From Desulfurivibrio alkaliphilus (lineage in GTDB: Bacteria > Desulfobacterota > Desulfobulbia > Desulfobulbales > Desulfurivibrionaceae), in contig DSDS01000063.1 of the NCBI GenBank assembly GCA_011048585.1, forward strand, positions 1 to 8,888: 8,888 nt of DNA, written 5' to 3'. Below the pieces are notes generated by a model. It made no database searches. It was not told where the DNA came from and worked only from the letters and a program-made list of their open reading frames with translations. Positions 1-5,637 of the stretch are shown one piece after another. The number at the start of each line of letters is the position of its first letter. Within the stretch, counting starts at the first letter, position 1. The translations under genes and the position numbers were made by a program.

Positions 1-33
1 AACCGGGGCCGGCTGTTGGGCTGAGGACGGGAT

Positions 34-840
34 CTATCGCGGGTGGCAGAGGCTCTGCAGAATTTTTTCCCACATCTCGGCCATTCCGCTGGCCAGAAAG
101 TGCAACATCTCCGGGGTGGCGTTCTGTTCGGCGCTGCGATCGAAGGTGATCCGCAAAGTAGAATCCAGCCCCTCTTCCGGCGGCTGATACGCCAAGCGGA
201 AGGGTACCCGGGGCAGGGGGCGTAAAAGCGCGACCCGATCCCCGTCGGGTTCCCCCTCCACCTTCGCCCTGAACATACTCAGCAGTTCAAAAAAATCCTC
301 GCCGAACCGATCGGCCAACTGCCGGAGCGGTAACTCGCAGCGCTTGGCAAACAGCGGCGCCACCGCCGCCCCCTGGGCCAGTTCCGCCATGGGCAGCCAC
401 TCTCCCCGTTCCGCCGCGCCTTGGCAGACCAGCAGATAGCGCAGCAGGGGCAACTGAACCCAGGGGTTGACGTGGCACTCCGAGCTGAGCCGGCCGGCCG
501 GGTCGATGACAAAATCCTTGCCCAGGCAGGAGATCACCAGGCTCTCACCACGCAGGACCGCGCCCAAGCGGGAGGCCAGAGCGGCGAAATCCAGGCCGGC
601 CACCTGCTGCCGCAGCTCACCGATCCGGTCCGCCTGTTCGTCGGCCAGACTGCGGCGGGGGCAAAATTCCGCCTCCAGGCGGGCCAGCACTGCCGGATCC
701 AGGCGGGGGCAGGCGGTCAGACGCTTTTCCCCGGCAATAACCGCGGCGGCAAAGGCCATGCAGGAGGGCAGATAACATTGCCGGCAGTTATCCCCCGGCA
801 ACAGCTTGTACAGTTGTAAGGGGTTGTTGTTGATCTTCAT
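34..840 (-). CDS. DUF3786 protein with N-terminal AcsC-type 4Fe-4S motif
   Basis: The 268-residue product has two parts. Residues 15-50 carry Cys19, Cys22, Cys27 and Cys44 (C-x2-C-x4-C-x16-C), the spacing of the small 4Fe-4S domain at the N-terminus of the large corrinoid iron-sulfur subunit of CO dehydrogenase/acetyl-CoA synthase. Residues about 80-265 resemble DUF3786, with the typical stretch GKDFVIDPAGRLSSECHVNP at 107-126. There is no signal peptide or membrane segment, so it should be cytoplasmic. The ATG start sits behind a G-run (GGGGGG) that can act as a weak ribosome site, and the cysteine motif begins soon after it, so the start is sound. The gene diverges from the DNA-glycosylase gene. 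The function of DUF3786 is unknown; the motif and the nearby methyltransferase suggest a corrinoid or one-carbon role, which is inference. The C-terminus is complete, with a TAG stop at 34-36. Confidence 0.85.
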   Translation of the reverse strand: MKINNNPLQLYKLLPGDNCRQCYLPSCMAFAAAVIAGEKRLTACPRLDPAVLARLEAEFCPRRSLADEQADRIGELRQQVAGLDFAALASRLGAVLRGESLVISCLGKDFVIDPAGRLSSECHVNPWVQLPLLRYLLVCQGAAERGEWLPMAELAQGAAVAPLFAKRCELPLRQLADRFGEDFFELLSMFRAKVEGEPDGDRVALLRPLPRVPFRLAYQPPEEGLDSTLRITFDRSAEQNATPEMLHFLASGMAEMWEKILQSLCHPR

Positions 841-866
841 CCCCCCATGATAACCGATGGGCCGGG

Positions 867-883
867 CTGGCGCCAGACCTGGC
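867..883. promoter_or_regulatory. Overlapping palindromes between divergent genes, possible operator
   Basis: The 10-bp perfect palindrome CTGGCGCCAG (867-876) overlaps a second inverted repeat, GCCAG-AC-CTGGC (872-883). Both lie in the 106-bp gap between the divergent genes starting at 840 (minus) and 947 (plus), just upstream of the predicted plus-strand promoter. A dimeric repressor could bind here, but GC-rich palindromes of this length also arise by chance and no known operator consensus is matched. Confidence 0.2.
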
Positions 884-890
884 TTTCCCC

Positions 891-919
891 TTTACCATCG
901 CCGCCACCTTCGGTAGACT
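891..919 (+). promoter_or_regulatory. Predicted sigma-70 promoter for the glycosylase-DUF1722 gene
   Basis: TTTACC (891-896, 4/6 to the -35 consensus) and TAGACT (914-919, 4/6 to the -10 consensus) are separated by exactly 17 nt. The predicted transcript start, near 926, leaves a leader of about 20 nt that includes the AGGAGGAG ribosome site at 934-941. Position relative to the gene is right, but each hexamer is only moderately conserved. Confidence 0.4.
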
Positions 920-946
920 GAAGAGAAAAATCCAGGAGGAGCAGGG

Positions 947-1660
947 ATGCGGGTGTGGGATGTTGATCCGGGATATCTCAATCGGTCCAGTCTGCTGGGG
1001 GAGCATCGGGAATTGCACGGCATTGTCGCCATCCTCAAAGATGGCAAACGGGGTTATTCCCGGCACCCTGAAACCCTGCGCTGGCGAGGGTATGGCTGGG
1101 CCCTGAGCCAGCGCCACCGCCTGCTGGCGGCGGAGATGGCCCTGCGCGGTTATGTGGACCGCTCTCCGGTGCGGCTGCGGGCCAACCCCCGGCAGTGGCC
1201 GGAAATTTTTCTCAATCCTCCCGGGGAACAGTTGCTGCTGCTGGCCGGCAAATACCGGGATCGCCCCCCCGGCCGCATCCCCCTGCCCCGCGACAACCAG
1301 CAGCTCTGGGCCCAGCACAAATATTCGGTGCTGGCCCGGGACCCCGCGGCTTACCGCCGGATCGGCCGCGAGCTGGCGCTAAGCCGCGACGGCGAGGGTT
1401 GCGATGAGCTGGCCCTCCGCCTGGTCCAACTGCTGCGTCGCCCCCCCGAAGCGGGTCATCTGCGCAACGCGATTCAGCATATGTGGGGTTATGTGGCCGG
1501 CTACTCCCAGCTCTCGGGTCCCGAGATCAATCGCCTCGCTCCTGCAACCCTGCTGCGGGAGATCCAGCGCCTGGCCCTGATCCACCGGATTACCTATCTG
1601 GCCGAATCCACCGCCCTGGGTGAACTGGCGGCCTGGCCGGGTCAACAACCCGGGAAATAG
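947..1660 (+). CDS. Pyrimidine-dimer DNA glycosylase domain fused to DUF1722
   Basis: The 237-residue product has two apparent domains. Residues 1-75 resemble the T4 endonuclease V (Pyr_excise) family: it opens with MRVWDVDPGYL, then has LLGEHRELHGI at 16-26, where Glu22 matches catalytic Glu23 of the phage enzyme in its AEYREL motif, followed by KRGYSRHPETLRW at 34-46. Residues about 110-225 look like DUF1722 (the E. coli YbgA family): HKYSVLARDPAAYRRIGREL at 124-143 and AIQHMWGYV at 175-183. The N-terminal family excises UV-induced cyclobutane dimers using the alpha-amino group of residue 2 as nucleophile; here residue 2 is Arg rather than Thr. DUF1722 has no settled function. The start is fixed by AGGAGGAG, 5 nt upstream. 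The gene looks monocistronic. Family assignment is from motif recall, not alignment. Confidence 0.75.
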   Translation: MRVWDVDPGYLNRSSLLGEHRELHGIVAILKDGKRGYSRHPETLRWRGYGWALSQRHRLLAAEMALRGYVDRSPVRLRANPRQWPEIFLNPPGEQLLLLAGKYRDRPPGRIPLPRDNQQLWAQHKYSVLARDPAAYRRIGRELALSRDGEGCDELALRLVQLLRRPPEAGHLRNAIQHMWGYVAGYSQLSGPEINRLAPATLLREIQRLALIHRITYLAESTALGELAAWPGQQPGK

Positions 1661-1674
1661 GCGGCTTTCCCGGG
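1649..1674 (+). terminator. Perfect 9-bp stem-loop spanning the stop codon, possible terminator
   Basis: CCCGGGAAA (1649-1657) and TTTCCCGGG (1666-1674) are perfect reverse complements around an 8-nt loop that begins with the TAG stop codon of the glycosylase-DUF1722 gene. The stem is strong, but no T-run follows, so it is not a canonical intrinsic terminator. It could instead stabilise the transcript 3' end or assist termination before the next promoter at 1691. Confidence 0.4.
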
Positions 1675-1690
1675 AGGCGCAACGACCCTG

Positions 1691-1719
1691 TTTAACCGGA
1701 CGGGCTTTTGTGCTATACT
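1691..1719 (+). promoter_or_regulatory. Predicted extended -10 promoter for the DUF1538/PII operon
   Basis: TATACT (1714-1719, 5/6 to consensus) is preceded by TGC, giving the extended -10 form TGnTATACT. A weaker -35, TTTAAC (1691-1696), lies exactly 17 nt upstream. Transcription would begin near 1726 and leave a leader of about 50 nt before the GTG start at 1776. No obvious operator or riboswitch fold was seen in the leader. Confidence 0.6.
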
Positions 1720-1775
1720 CGCCGACACTTGTCCCGTTACCTTAAAACCCCTTTCATCACCGAGGCGGAAGAGCC

Positions 1776-2468
1776 GTGCAGGATATCAAAGAAACCGTGC
1801 AGGAGGTTTTTTGGGCGGTACTACCGATCACCGCCGTGGTTTTCTTCCTCCAGTTCACCCTGATCTGGCTGCCTTTGCCCCTCTTTCTCCAGTTTCTGGT
1901 GGGACTGGCCATGGTCTCGGTGGGGCTGACCCTCTTTCTCTGGGGGGTCCAGGTGGCGATGCTGCCCATCGGGGAGCTGATCGGCGCCTCCCTGCCGAAG
2001 ATGGGCAAGGCCTGGCTGGTGGTCTTTTTCGGAGTACTGCTGGGCTTTGCCGCCACCTTGGCCGAGCCCGACGTCCGGGTACTGGCCATGCAGGTGGACC
2101 AGGTTTCCGGCGGCGATATCTCCAAAAACCTGCTGATCTACACGGTGGCCGTCGGGGTGGCTTTTTTCGTCGGCCTGGCCATGCTGCGGATTATCCTCAG
2201 TATCCCCATCACCTGGCTGCTGGTGGTGGGCTACGCCCTGGTTTTCCTGCTGGCCGCCTTCACCCCCGACTATTTCGTCCCGGTTTCCTTTGACGCCGGC
2301 GGGGTAACCACCGGCCCCATGACCGTCCCCTTTATCCTGGCCCTGGGAGTGGGGGTGGCCTCGGTCTTGGGCGGCAAGAACGCCTCCACCGACGGTTTCG
2401 GCCTGGTGGCCCTGGCCTCCATCGGCCCGATCCTGGCGGTCATGCTGCTGGGAGTCTTCTACGGATGA
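1776..2468 (+). CDS. umpA: DUF1538 membrane subunit A of a putative cation/proton antiporter
   Basis: A very hydrophobic 230-residue protein of the DUF1538 family with about six or seven membrane segments (roughly 14-33, 36-63, 80-97, 120-140, 145-163, 183-200, 210-229). Conserved polar motifs lie between them: AEPDVRVL at 96-103, FDAGGVTTGPMTV at 172-184 and DGFG at 206-209. The same motifs recur in the next gene, so the two are paralogues. A DUF1538 pair named UmpAB from a halophilic Halomonas has been described as a two-component Na+(Li+,K+)/H+ antiporter; the symbol is used by analogy and the transported ion here is unknown. The start is GTG at 1776, preceded by the weak site GAGGCGG. The gene overlaps the next by 4 bp (ATGA), indicating coupled translation and a likely 1:1 complex. 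It is the first gene of the operon. Confidence 0.85.
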   Translation: MQDIKETVQEVFWAVLPITAVVFFLQFTLIWLPLPLFLQFLVGLAMVSVGLTLFLWGVQVAMLPIGELIGASLPKMGKAWLVVFFGVLLGFAATLAEPDVRVLAMQVDQVSGGDISKNLLIYTVAVGVAFFVGLAMLRIILSIPITWLLVVGYALVFLLAAFTPDYFVPVSFDAGGVTTGPMTVPFILALGVGVASVLGGKNASTDGFGLVALASIGPILAVMLLGVFYG

Positions 2469-3193
2469 ACATCAAGATCCTTACCGGCTTCGATCATGTC
2501 CTGCTGGAGGTGGGGATCGCCCTGCTGCCCCTGCTGGGTTTTTTCCTTTTCTTCCAATTTTTTGTCCTCCGGCTACCCATGGCCCAGTTTTTCAATATCC
2601 TTAAGGGGCTGGTACCCACCTTCCTGGGGCTGGCCCTCTTTCTCCAAGGGGTCAAGGTCGGTTTTTTCCCGGTGGGCACCGAGATGGGCGGAATCCTGGC
2701 CGGGATGGGCCACAACTGGCTGCTGATCCCCATCGGCTTCGTCCTGGGTTTTGTCGCCACCTTTGCCGAACCGGCGGTGCGGATTCTCAATATCGAGGTG
2801 GAAAAGGCTTCCAGCGGCTCCATTCCCCAGCGGATCATGCTCTACGCCCTCTCCATCGGGGTCGCCCTCTCCATCGCCCTCTCCATGACCCGGATTCTGC
2901 TGGGGGTACCGTTGTGGTATTTCATCATTCCCGGCTATCTTTTGGCCCTGCTGCTGATCCGCTTCTCCAGTAAAACCTTCACCGCCATCGCCTTCGACTC
3001 CGGCGGGGTGGCCACCGGCCCCATGACCGTGACCTTTATCATGGCCATCTCGGTGGGGGCCGCCGCCACCACGGAGGGCCGGAATCCGCTGCTGGACGGC
3101 TTCGGGATGATCGCCCTGGTGGCCCTGGCCCCGATAATTTCAGTGCTGATTCTGGGAATCCTGTATCGGCGCAGCCAAGGAGGGTCGTCATGA
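2465..3193 (+). CDS. umpB: DUF1538 membrane subunit B of a putative cation/proton antiporter
   Basis: The 242-residue protein is a DUF1538 paralogue of the preceding product, with the same order of membrane segments and motifs: AEPAVRIL at 101-108, FDSGGVATGPMTV at 177-189 and DGFG at 211-214. The acidic residues Glu102 and Asp178, next to glycine-rich stretches, are the best candidates for ion or proton binding (inference). Some bacteria carry both halves on one polypeptide; here they are separate. The C-terminus (RRSQGGSS) is polar and probably cytosolic. Translation is coupled to both neighbours: its ATG overlaps the upstream stop (ATGA at 2465-2468) and its own stop overlaps the start of the PII gene (ATGA at 3190-3193). 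GGGAG at 2450-2454 may serve as ribosome site. Confidence 0.85.
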   Translation: MNIKILTGFDHVLLEVGIALLPLLGFFLFFQFFVLRLPMAQFFNILKGLVPTFLGLALFLQGVKVGFFPVGTEMGGILAGMGHNWLLIPIGFVLGFVATFAEPAVRILNIEVEKASSGSIPQRIMLYALSIGVALSIALSMTRILLGVPLWYFIIPGYLLALLLIRFSSKTFTAIAFDSGGVATGPMTVTFIMAISVGAAATTEGRNPLLDGFGMIALVALAPIISVLILGILYRRSQGGSS

Positions 3194-3861
3194 ACCTTAT
3201 TTCATGCCACAAGTTGCTGATCACCGTGGTTCAGAAGGGCAAAGCCAAGAAGGTGGTCGAGGCCACCCGCCGGGCCGGAGCCGAGGGGGGCACCATCTTT
3301 TTGGGCAAGGGCACCGGGATCTATGAAAAAAAGTTTTTCGGCATTCCGGTCAACCAGGACAAGGAGATCGTCCTGACCCTCTTTAACCAAAACATTATCG
3401 AGCCGATTTTCAACGAGGTGGCGGCGGCGGGCAAGCTGCTGGAAACCGGCCAGGGGATCGCCTTTGTCATCGACGTTCCCTATCTGATCGGCATCGTCCA
3501 CTACTGTGAACTCGACAGTCTGGAGAGAGAGGCCATGAACCAACAAAGCGGCTATGAACTGGTGATAACGGTGGTTAACAAAGGGAACGCCGAAACGGTG
3601 GTGGCGGCGAGCAAGCGGGCCGGAGCCGAAGGCGGCACCATCCTGTTCGGCCGGGGTACCGGGATCCATGAGCAGGCCAAACTCTTTTCCATCCCCATCG
3701 AGCCGGAAAAAGAGGTAGTCCTTACCCTGATCGCCCGGAACAAAACCGAGGCGGTTTTACAGGCGATCCGGGAGGACAGCTGCCTGGACCAGCCGGGCAA
3801 GGGGATCGCGTTCGTCTTGCCGGTGGAACGCACCACCGGCATCAAGCGTCTGGAGCCCTGA
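3190..3861 (+). CDS. Tandem PII-like regulator, two GlnB-type domains in one chain
   Basis: The 223-residue soluble protein contains two PII-like domains joined by a short linker: domain 1 about 8-108, domain 2 about 122-222. They share KLLITVVQKGKAKKVVEATR (8-27) with ELVITVVNKGNAETVVAASK (123-142), then RAGAEGGTIFLGKGTGI (28-44) with RAGAEGGTILFGRGTGI (143-159), and GQGIAFVIDV (87-96) with GKGIAFVLPV (203-212), which correspond to the core strands and B-loop region. The stretch where the PII T-loop should lie is short and has no obvious Tyr51 equivalent in a canonical setting, so uridylylation is unlikely. PII proteins are trimeric sensors that bind ATP/ADP and 2-oxoglutarate and control transporters or enzymes. 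The four-base overlap with umpB and the strong AAGGAGGG site (3177-3184) suggest high, coupled expression. Its likely target is the antiporter encoded just upstream. Confidence 0.85.
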   Translation: MNLISCHKLLITVVQKGKAKKVVEATRRAGAEGGTIFLGKGTGIYEKKFFGIPVNQDKEIVLTLFNQNIIEPIFNEVAAAGKLLETGQGIAFVIDVPYLIGIVHYCELDSLEREAMNQQSGYELVITVVNKGNAETVVAASKRAGAEGGTILFGRGTGIHEQAKLFSIPIEPEKEVVLTLIARNKTEAVLQAIREDSCLDQPGKGIAFVLPVERTTGIKRLEP

Positions 3862-3883
3862 CCGGGCAAAAATTCCGGCCCGG
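3862..3883 (+). terminator. Weak stem-loop after the PII gene, possible transcript end
   Basis: CCGGGC (3862-3867) and GCCCGG (3878-3883) can form a 6-bp GC stem with a 10-nt loop immediately after the TGA stop of the PII gene. There is no T-run after it, so termination is uncertain. No better terminator is seen before the promoter at 3906. Confidence 0.25.
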
Positions 3884-3905
3884 CCCCCAATCGGTTACTT
3901 CCCGG

Positions 3906-3934
3906 TTGACATCCACGCTGCTTAAGGCTATTTT
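3906..3934 (+). promoter_or_regulatory. Strong predicted sigma-70 promoter for the corrinoid methyltransferase
   Basis: A perfect TTGACA (3906-3911) and TATTTT (3929-3934, 4/6 to consensus) are spaced by exactly 17 nt. This is the best promoter in the window. Transcription would begin near 3941 and leave a leader of about 110 nt. That leader holds one modest hairpin (CGGGGG 3979-3984 with CTCCCG 4000-4005, one G-T pair) and a T-rich stretch at 4020-4027; neither matches a riboswitch class that I can recognise. Confidence 0.65.
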
Positions 3935-4050
3935 CCTGCGGTTATCTGCTTTTCGTTCCGGCACAATCGTTAAAACCTCGGGGGCGGAACCAGCCAGGTC
4001 TCCCGGCAAATTATCCATTGTTTTTTTACCCAAATTAGAAGGAGGGACCG

Positions 4051-4944
4051 ATGTCCAAAGTAATGGCGATCGCCGAAAGCATCAATATCATGGGCAAGCG
4101 CAGCGGTGGCGCGATGAAGGAGCGCAACCCCGGCCCGATCCAGGAGATGGCCAAGGAAGAGGCCGCCGCCGGCGCCTCCTACCTCGATCTCAATATCGGC
4201 CCGGCCCGCAAGGACGGCACCGAGTTGATGCCCTGGGTGGTGCAGACCGTGGAAGCGGTCACCGACGTGCCCCTCTGCCTGGACACCACCAACACCGATG
4301 CCATGGCCGCCGGCTTCAAGGTCCTCAAAAACCGGGAAGCGGCCCTGATGAACTCCATTTCAGCCCAGCCGGAACGGATGCAAAAACTGATTCCGGTGGC
4401 CGCCGAGGCCGGCTGCAAGGTGATCGCCCTGCTCTGGGGCCCGGATGGCATGCCCCGGGACTCCAACGAACGGGCCGCCATGGCGGTTGACCTGATGATG
4501 GCCTTGGCCGAGGCCGGGATCCCCAACGAAAAGATGTTCTTCGATCCCATCGGCACGCCCATCACCCTGGGGGCCGACCAGATCAACTCCGGCCTGGAAT
4601 TCATGAGCATGCTCCAGGATATCGCCCCCGGGGCCGGTTCCACCGTGGGGCTCTCCAACGTCTCCAACGGGGTGGCCGAGCATCTGCGCAAGTATCTCGA
4701 TCGCACCTACTTGATCATGCTGATGAAGTACGGGATCACCACCGCCATCGTCAACTCCTACGACGCCGAACTGATGGCGATCTGCAAGGGCGAGCGCCAG
4801 GACCTGGTGGACCTGGTCCACGGCATGATGGACGGCAACGACCCCGATCCCGCCAAGCTCAGCGGTACCGCCCTGGAGCACTACAAAACCTACAAGGTGC
4901 TCTCCGGGCAGAATGTCTTCTCCGAGTCGTGGCTGGAACTGTAA
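4051..4944 (+). CDS. acsE: Methyltetrahydrofolate:corrinoid protein methyltransferase, AcsE-like
   Basis: The 297-residue product is a pterin-binding TIM-barrel methyltransferase that moves a methyl group from methyltetrahydrofolate to the cobalt of a corrinoid protein, as in the Wood-Ljungdahl pathway. Family motifs in order: IAESINIMG at 7-15, LDLNIGPA at 45-52, LCLDTTNT at 76-82, NSIS at 101-104, FFDPIGTP at 163-170 and GLSNVSNG at 200-207, the last matching the GLSNVS loop of the Moorella enzyme with its folate-binding Asn. It is about 35 residues longer than the Moorella protein; the extra length lies near the C-terminus, from about residue 243. The start is set by an ideal AAGGAGGG site (4039-4046). 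It has its own promoter and terminator, so it appears monocistronic. MtgA-type methyltransferases of methylamine or glycine betaine metabolism are the alternative reading. Confidence 0.85.
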   Translation: MSKVMAIAESINIMGKRSGGAMKERNPGPIQEMAKEEAAAGASYLDLNIGPARKDGTELMPWVVQTVEAVTDVPLCLDTTNTDAMAAGFKVLKNREAALMNSISAQPERMQKLIPVAAEAGCKVIALLWGPDGMPRDSNERAAMAVDLMMALAEAGIPNEKMFFDPIGTPITLGADQINSGLEFMSMLQDIAPGAGSTVGLSNVSNGVAEHLRKYLDRTYLIMLMKYGITTAIVNSYDAELMAICKGERQDLVDLVHGMMDGNDPDPAKLSGTALEHYKTYKVLSGQNVFSESWLEL

Positions 4945-4975
4945 AATCAACCCGGGAATAACCACGACACCGAAG

Positions 4976-5019
4976 AAGGGAGGGAGCAGGCGCCGCAACG
5001 CCCGCCCCCTCCCTTTTCT
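4976..5019 (+). terminator. Intrinsic terminator of the acsE-like gene
   Basis: AAGGGAGGG (4976-4984) pairs perfectly with CCCTCCCTT (5007-5015). The interior can pair further through GGCG and CGCC, and the stem ends in TTTTCT (5014-5019). This has the form of a rho-independent terminator with a short U-tract and sits 32 bp after the acsE stop codon. The next gene begins 25 bp later with no clear promoter in between, so some read-through may supply it. Confidence 0.75.
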
Positions 5020-5043
5020 GCTTCCCGGCTCCGGCGGACATTT

Positions 5044-5619
5044 ATGAGCGATGTTACCTCCCATCACCTGACTTACGGTTATCTTTGCGACTTCATCACC
5101 GGGGAGTCCCTGGCGGACACCGATGATGAGCGCTATCGCCAACGGCTGGCCCGGCTGCTGGTGGAGGAGAAGGGGTTTGCCAAAAGCGAGATCGAACCAC
5201 GGCTGGTCATCGAGACCCTCTTTGCCGGAAACTTTGTCAGCTCGAAAATCGATTTCGTGATCAAAATTGGGGGTCAACGCCTACTGCTGCTCCGTTACGG
5301 GCCCGGCTCGCTGGTCACCCGTCAACGACCGGCCCTGGCCGCCGCCCGGGTGCTCGATCCGAACCAGGTGATCCCCCTGGCCGTGGTCAGCAACGGCGAG
5401 GACGCTGAGTTGCTGGAGAGCCGGAGCGGCCGGGTGCTGGGCCAGGGGTTGCAGGCCATCCCCGATCGGGCCGCCCTGACGGCCCAACTGCCCCACCTGG
5501 ACTTCAGCCCCCTGGCCGAAAAAAGACGGGAACCGGAACTGCGGATCCTGAACGCCTTTGACATTGAAATATGCTGTGCCGGTGCCCACTGCGCCTTGCC
5601 CGGCGCCAAAGAAGGTTAA
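5044..5619 (+). CDS. HsdR N-terminal-like (PD-(D/E)xK-fold) protein, catalytic motif probably lost
   Basis: The 191-residue protein resembles the stand-alone HSDR_N-type domain at the N-terminus of type I restriction subunit R. Seen features are RLARLLVEEKGF at 34-45, the helix at the start of this domain, then SKIDFVIKIGGQRLLLLRYG at 67-86 and RQRPALAAARVL at 93-104. In active members an Asp is followed by a strand ending in E-x-K; here Asp70 remains, but the E and K positions are Arg84 and Gly86, so nuclease activity is unlikely. The last fifteen residues hold three cysteines, Cys177, Cys178 and Cys183. There are no other restriction-modification genes nearby, so it is not part of a type I system. 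It lies 18 bp upstream of the DAHP synthase gene and probably shares its transcript. A weak GGCGGA precedes the ATG. Actual function is unknown. Confidence 0.75.
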   Translation: MSDVTSHHLTYGYLCDFITGESLADTDDERYRQRLARLLVEEKGFAKSEIEPRLVIETLFAGNFVSSKIDFVIKIGGQRLLLLRYGPGSLVTRQRPALAAARVLDPNQVIPLAVVSNGEDAELLESRSGRVLGQGLQAIPDRAALTAQLPHLDFSPLAEKRREPELRILNAFDIEICCAGAHCALPGAKEG

Positions 5620-5637
5620 AATTACGGGAGTTAAACC

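Noticed and set aside
847..852. TATCAT (minus strand) as -10 box for the DUF3786 gene
   Set aside because: The hexamer is 5/6 to consensus, but no -35 box is found at a proper distance and the transcript would start at the ATG; too weak to annotate.
788..1318. 176-residue open frame on the minus strand between the first two genes
   Set aside because: It is antisense to the glycosylase domain and overlaps the start of the DUF3786 gene in another frame; composition is shadow-like.
3941..4050. Cobalamin or other riboswitch in the acsE leader
   Set aside because: The leader is only about 110 nt and shows one weak hairpin; I found no B12-box or other conserved riboswitch core.
3906..4490. 194-residue plus-strand frame beginning upstream of acsE
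   Set aside because: It begins at the predicted promoter and runs out of frame over acsE; the overlapped part is Gly/Arg/Pro-rich and has no motif, while acsE has an ideal ribosome site.
4360..5277. 305-residue open frame on the minus strand across acsE and the next gene
   Set aside because: It covers the acsE terminator and two well-supported genes on the other strand, and its composition is low-complexity without recognisable domains.
5044..5619. Part of a type I restriction-modification or defence system
   Set aside because: No HsdM, HsdS, helicase or other defence gene is in the window, and the nuclease E-x-K signature is absent.
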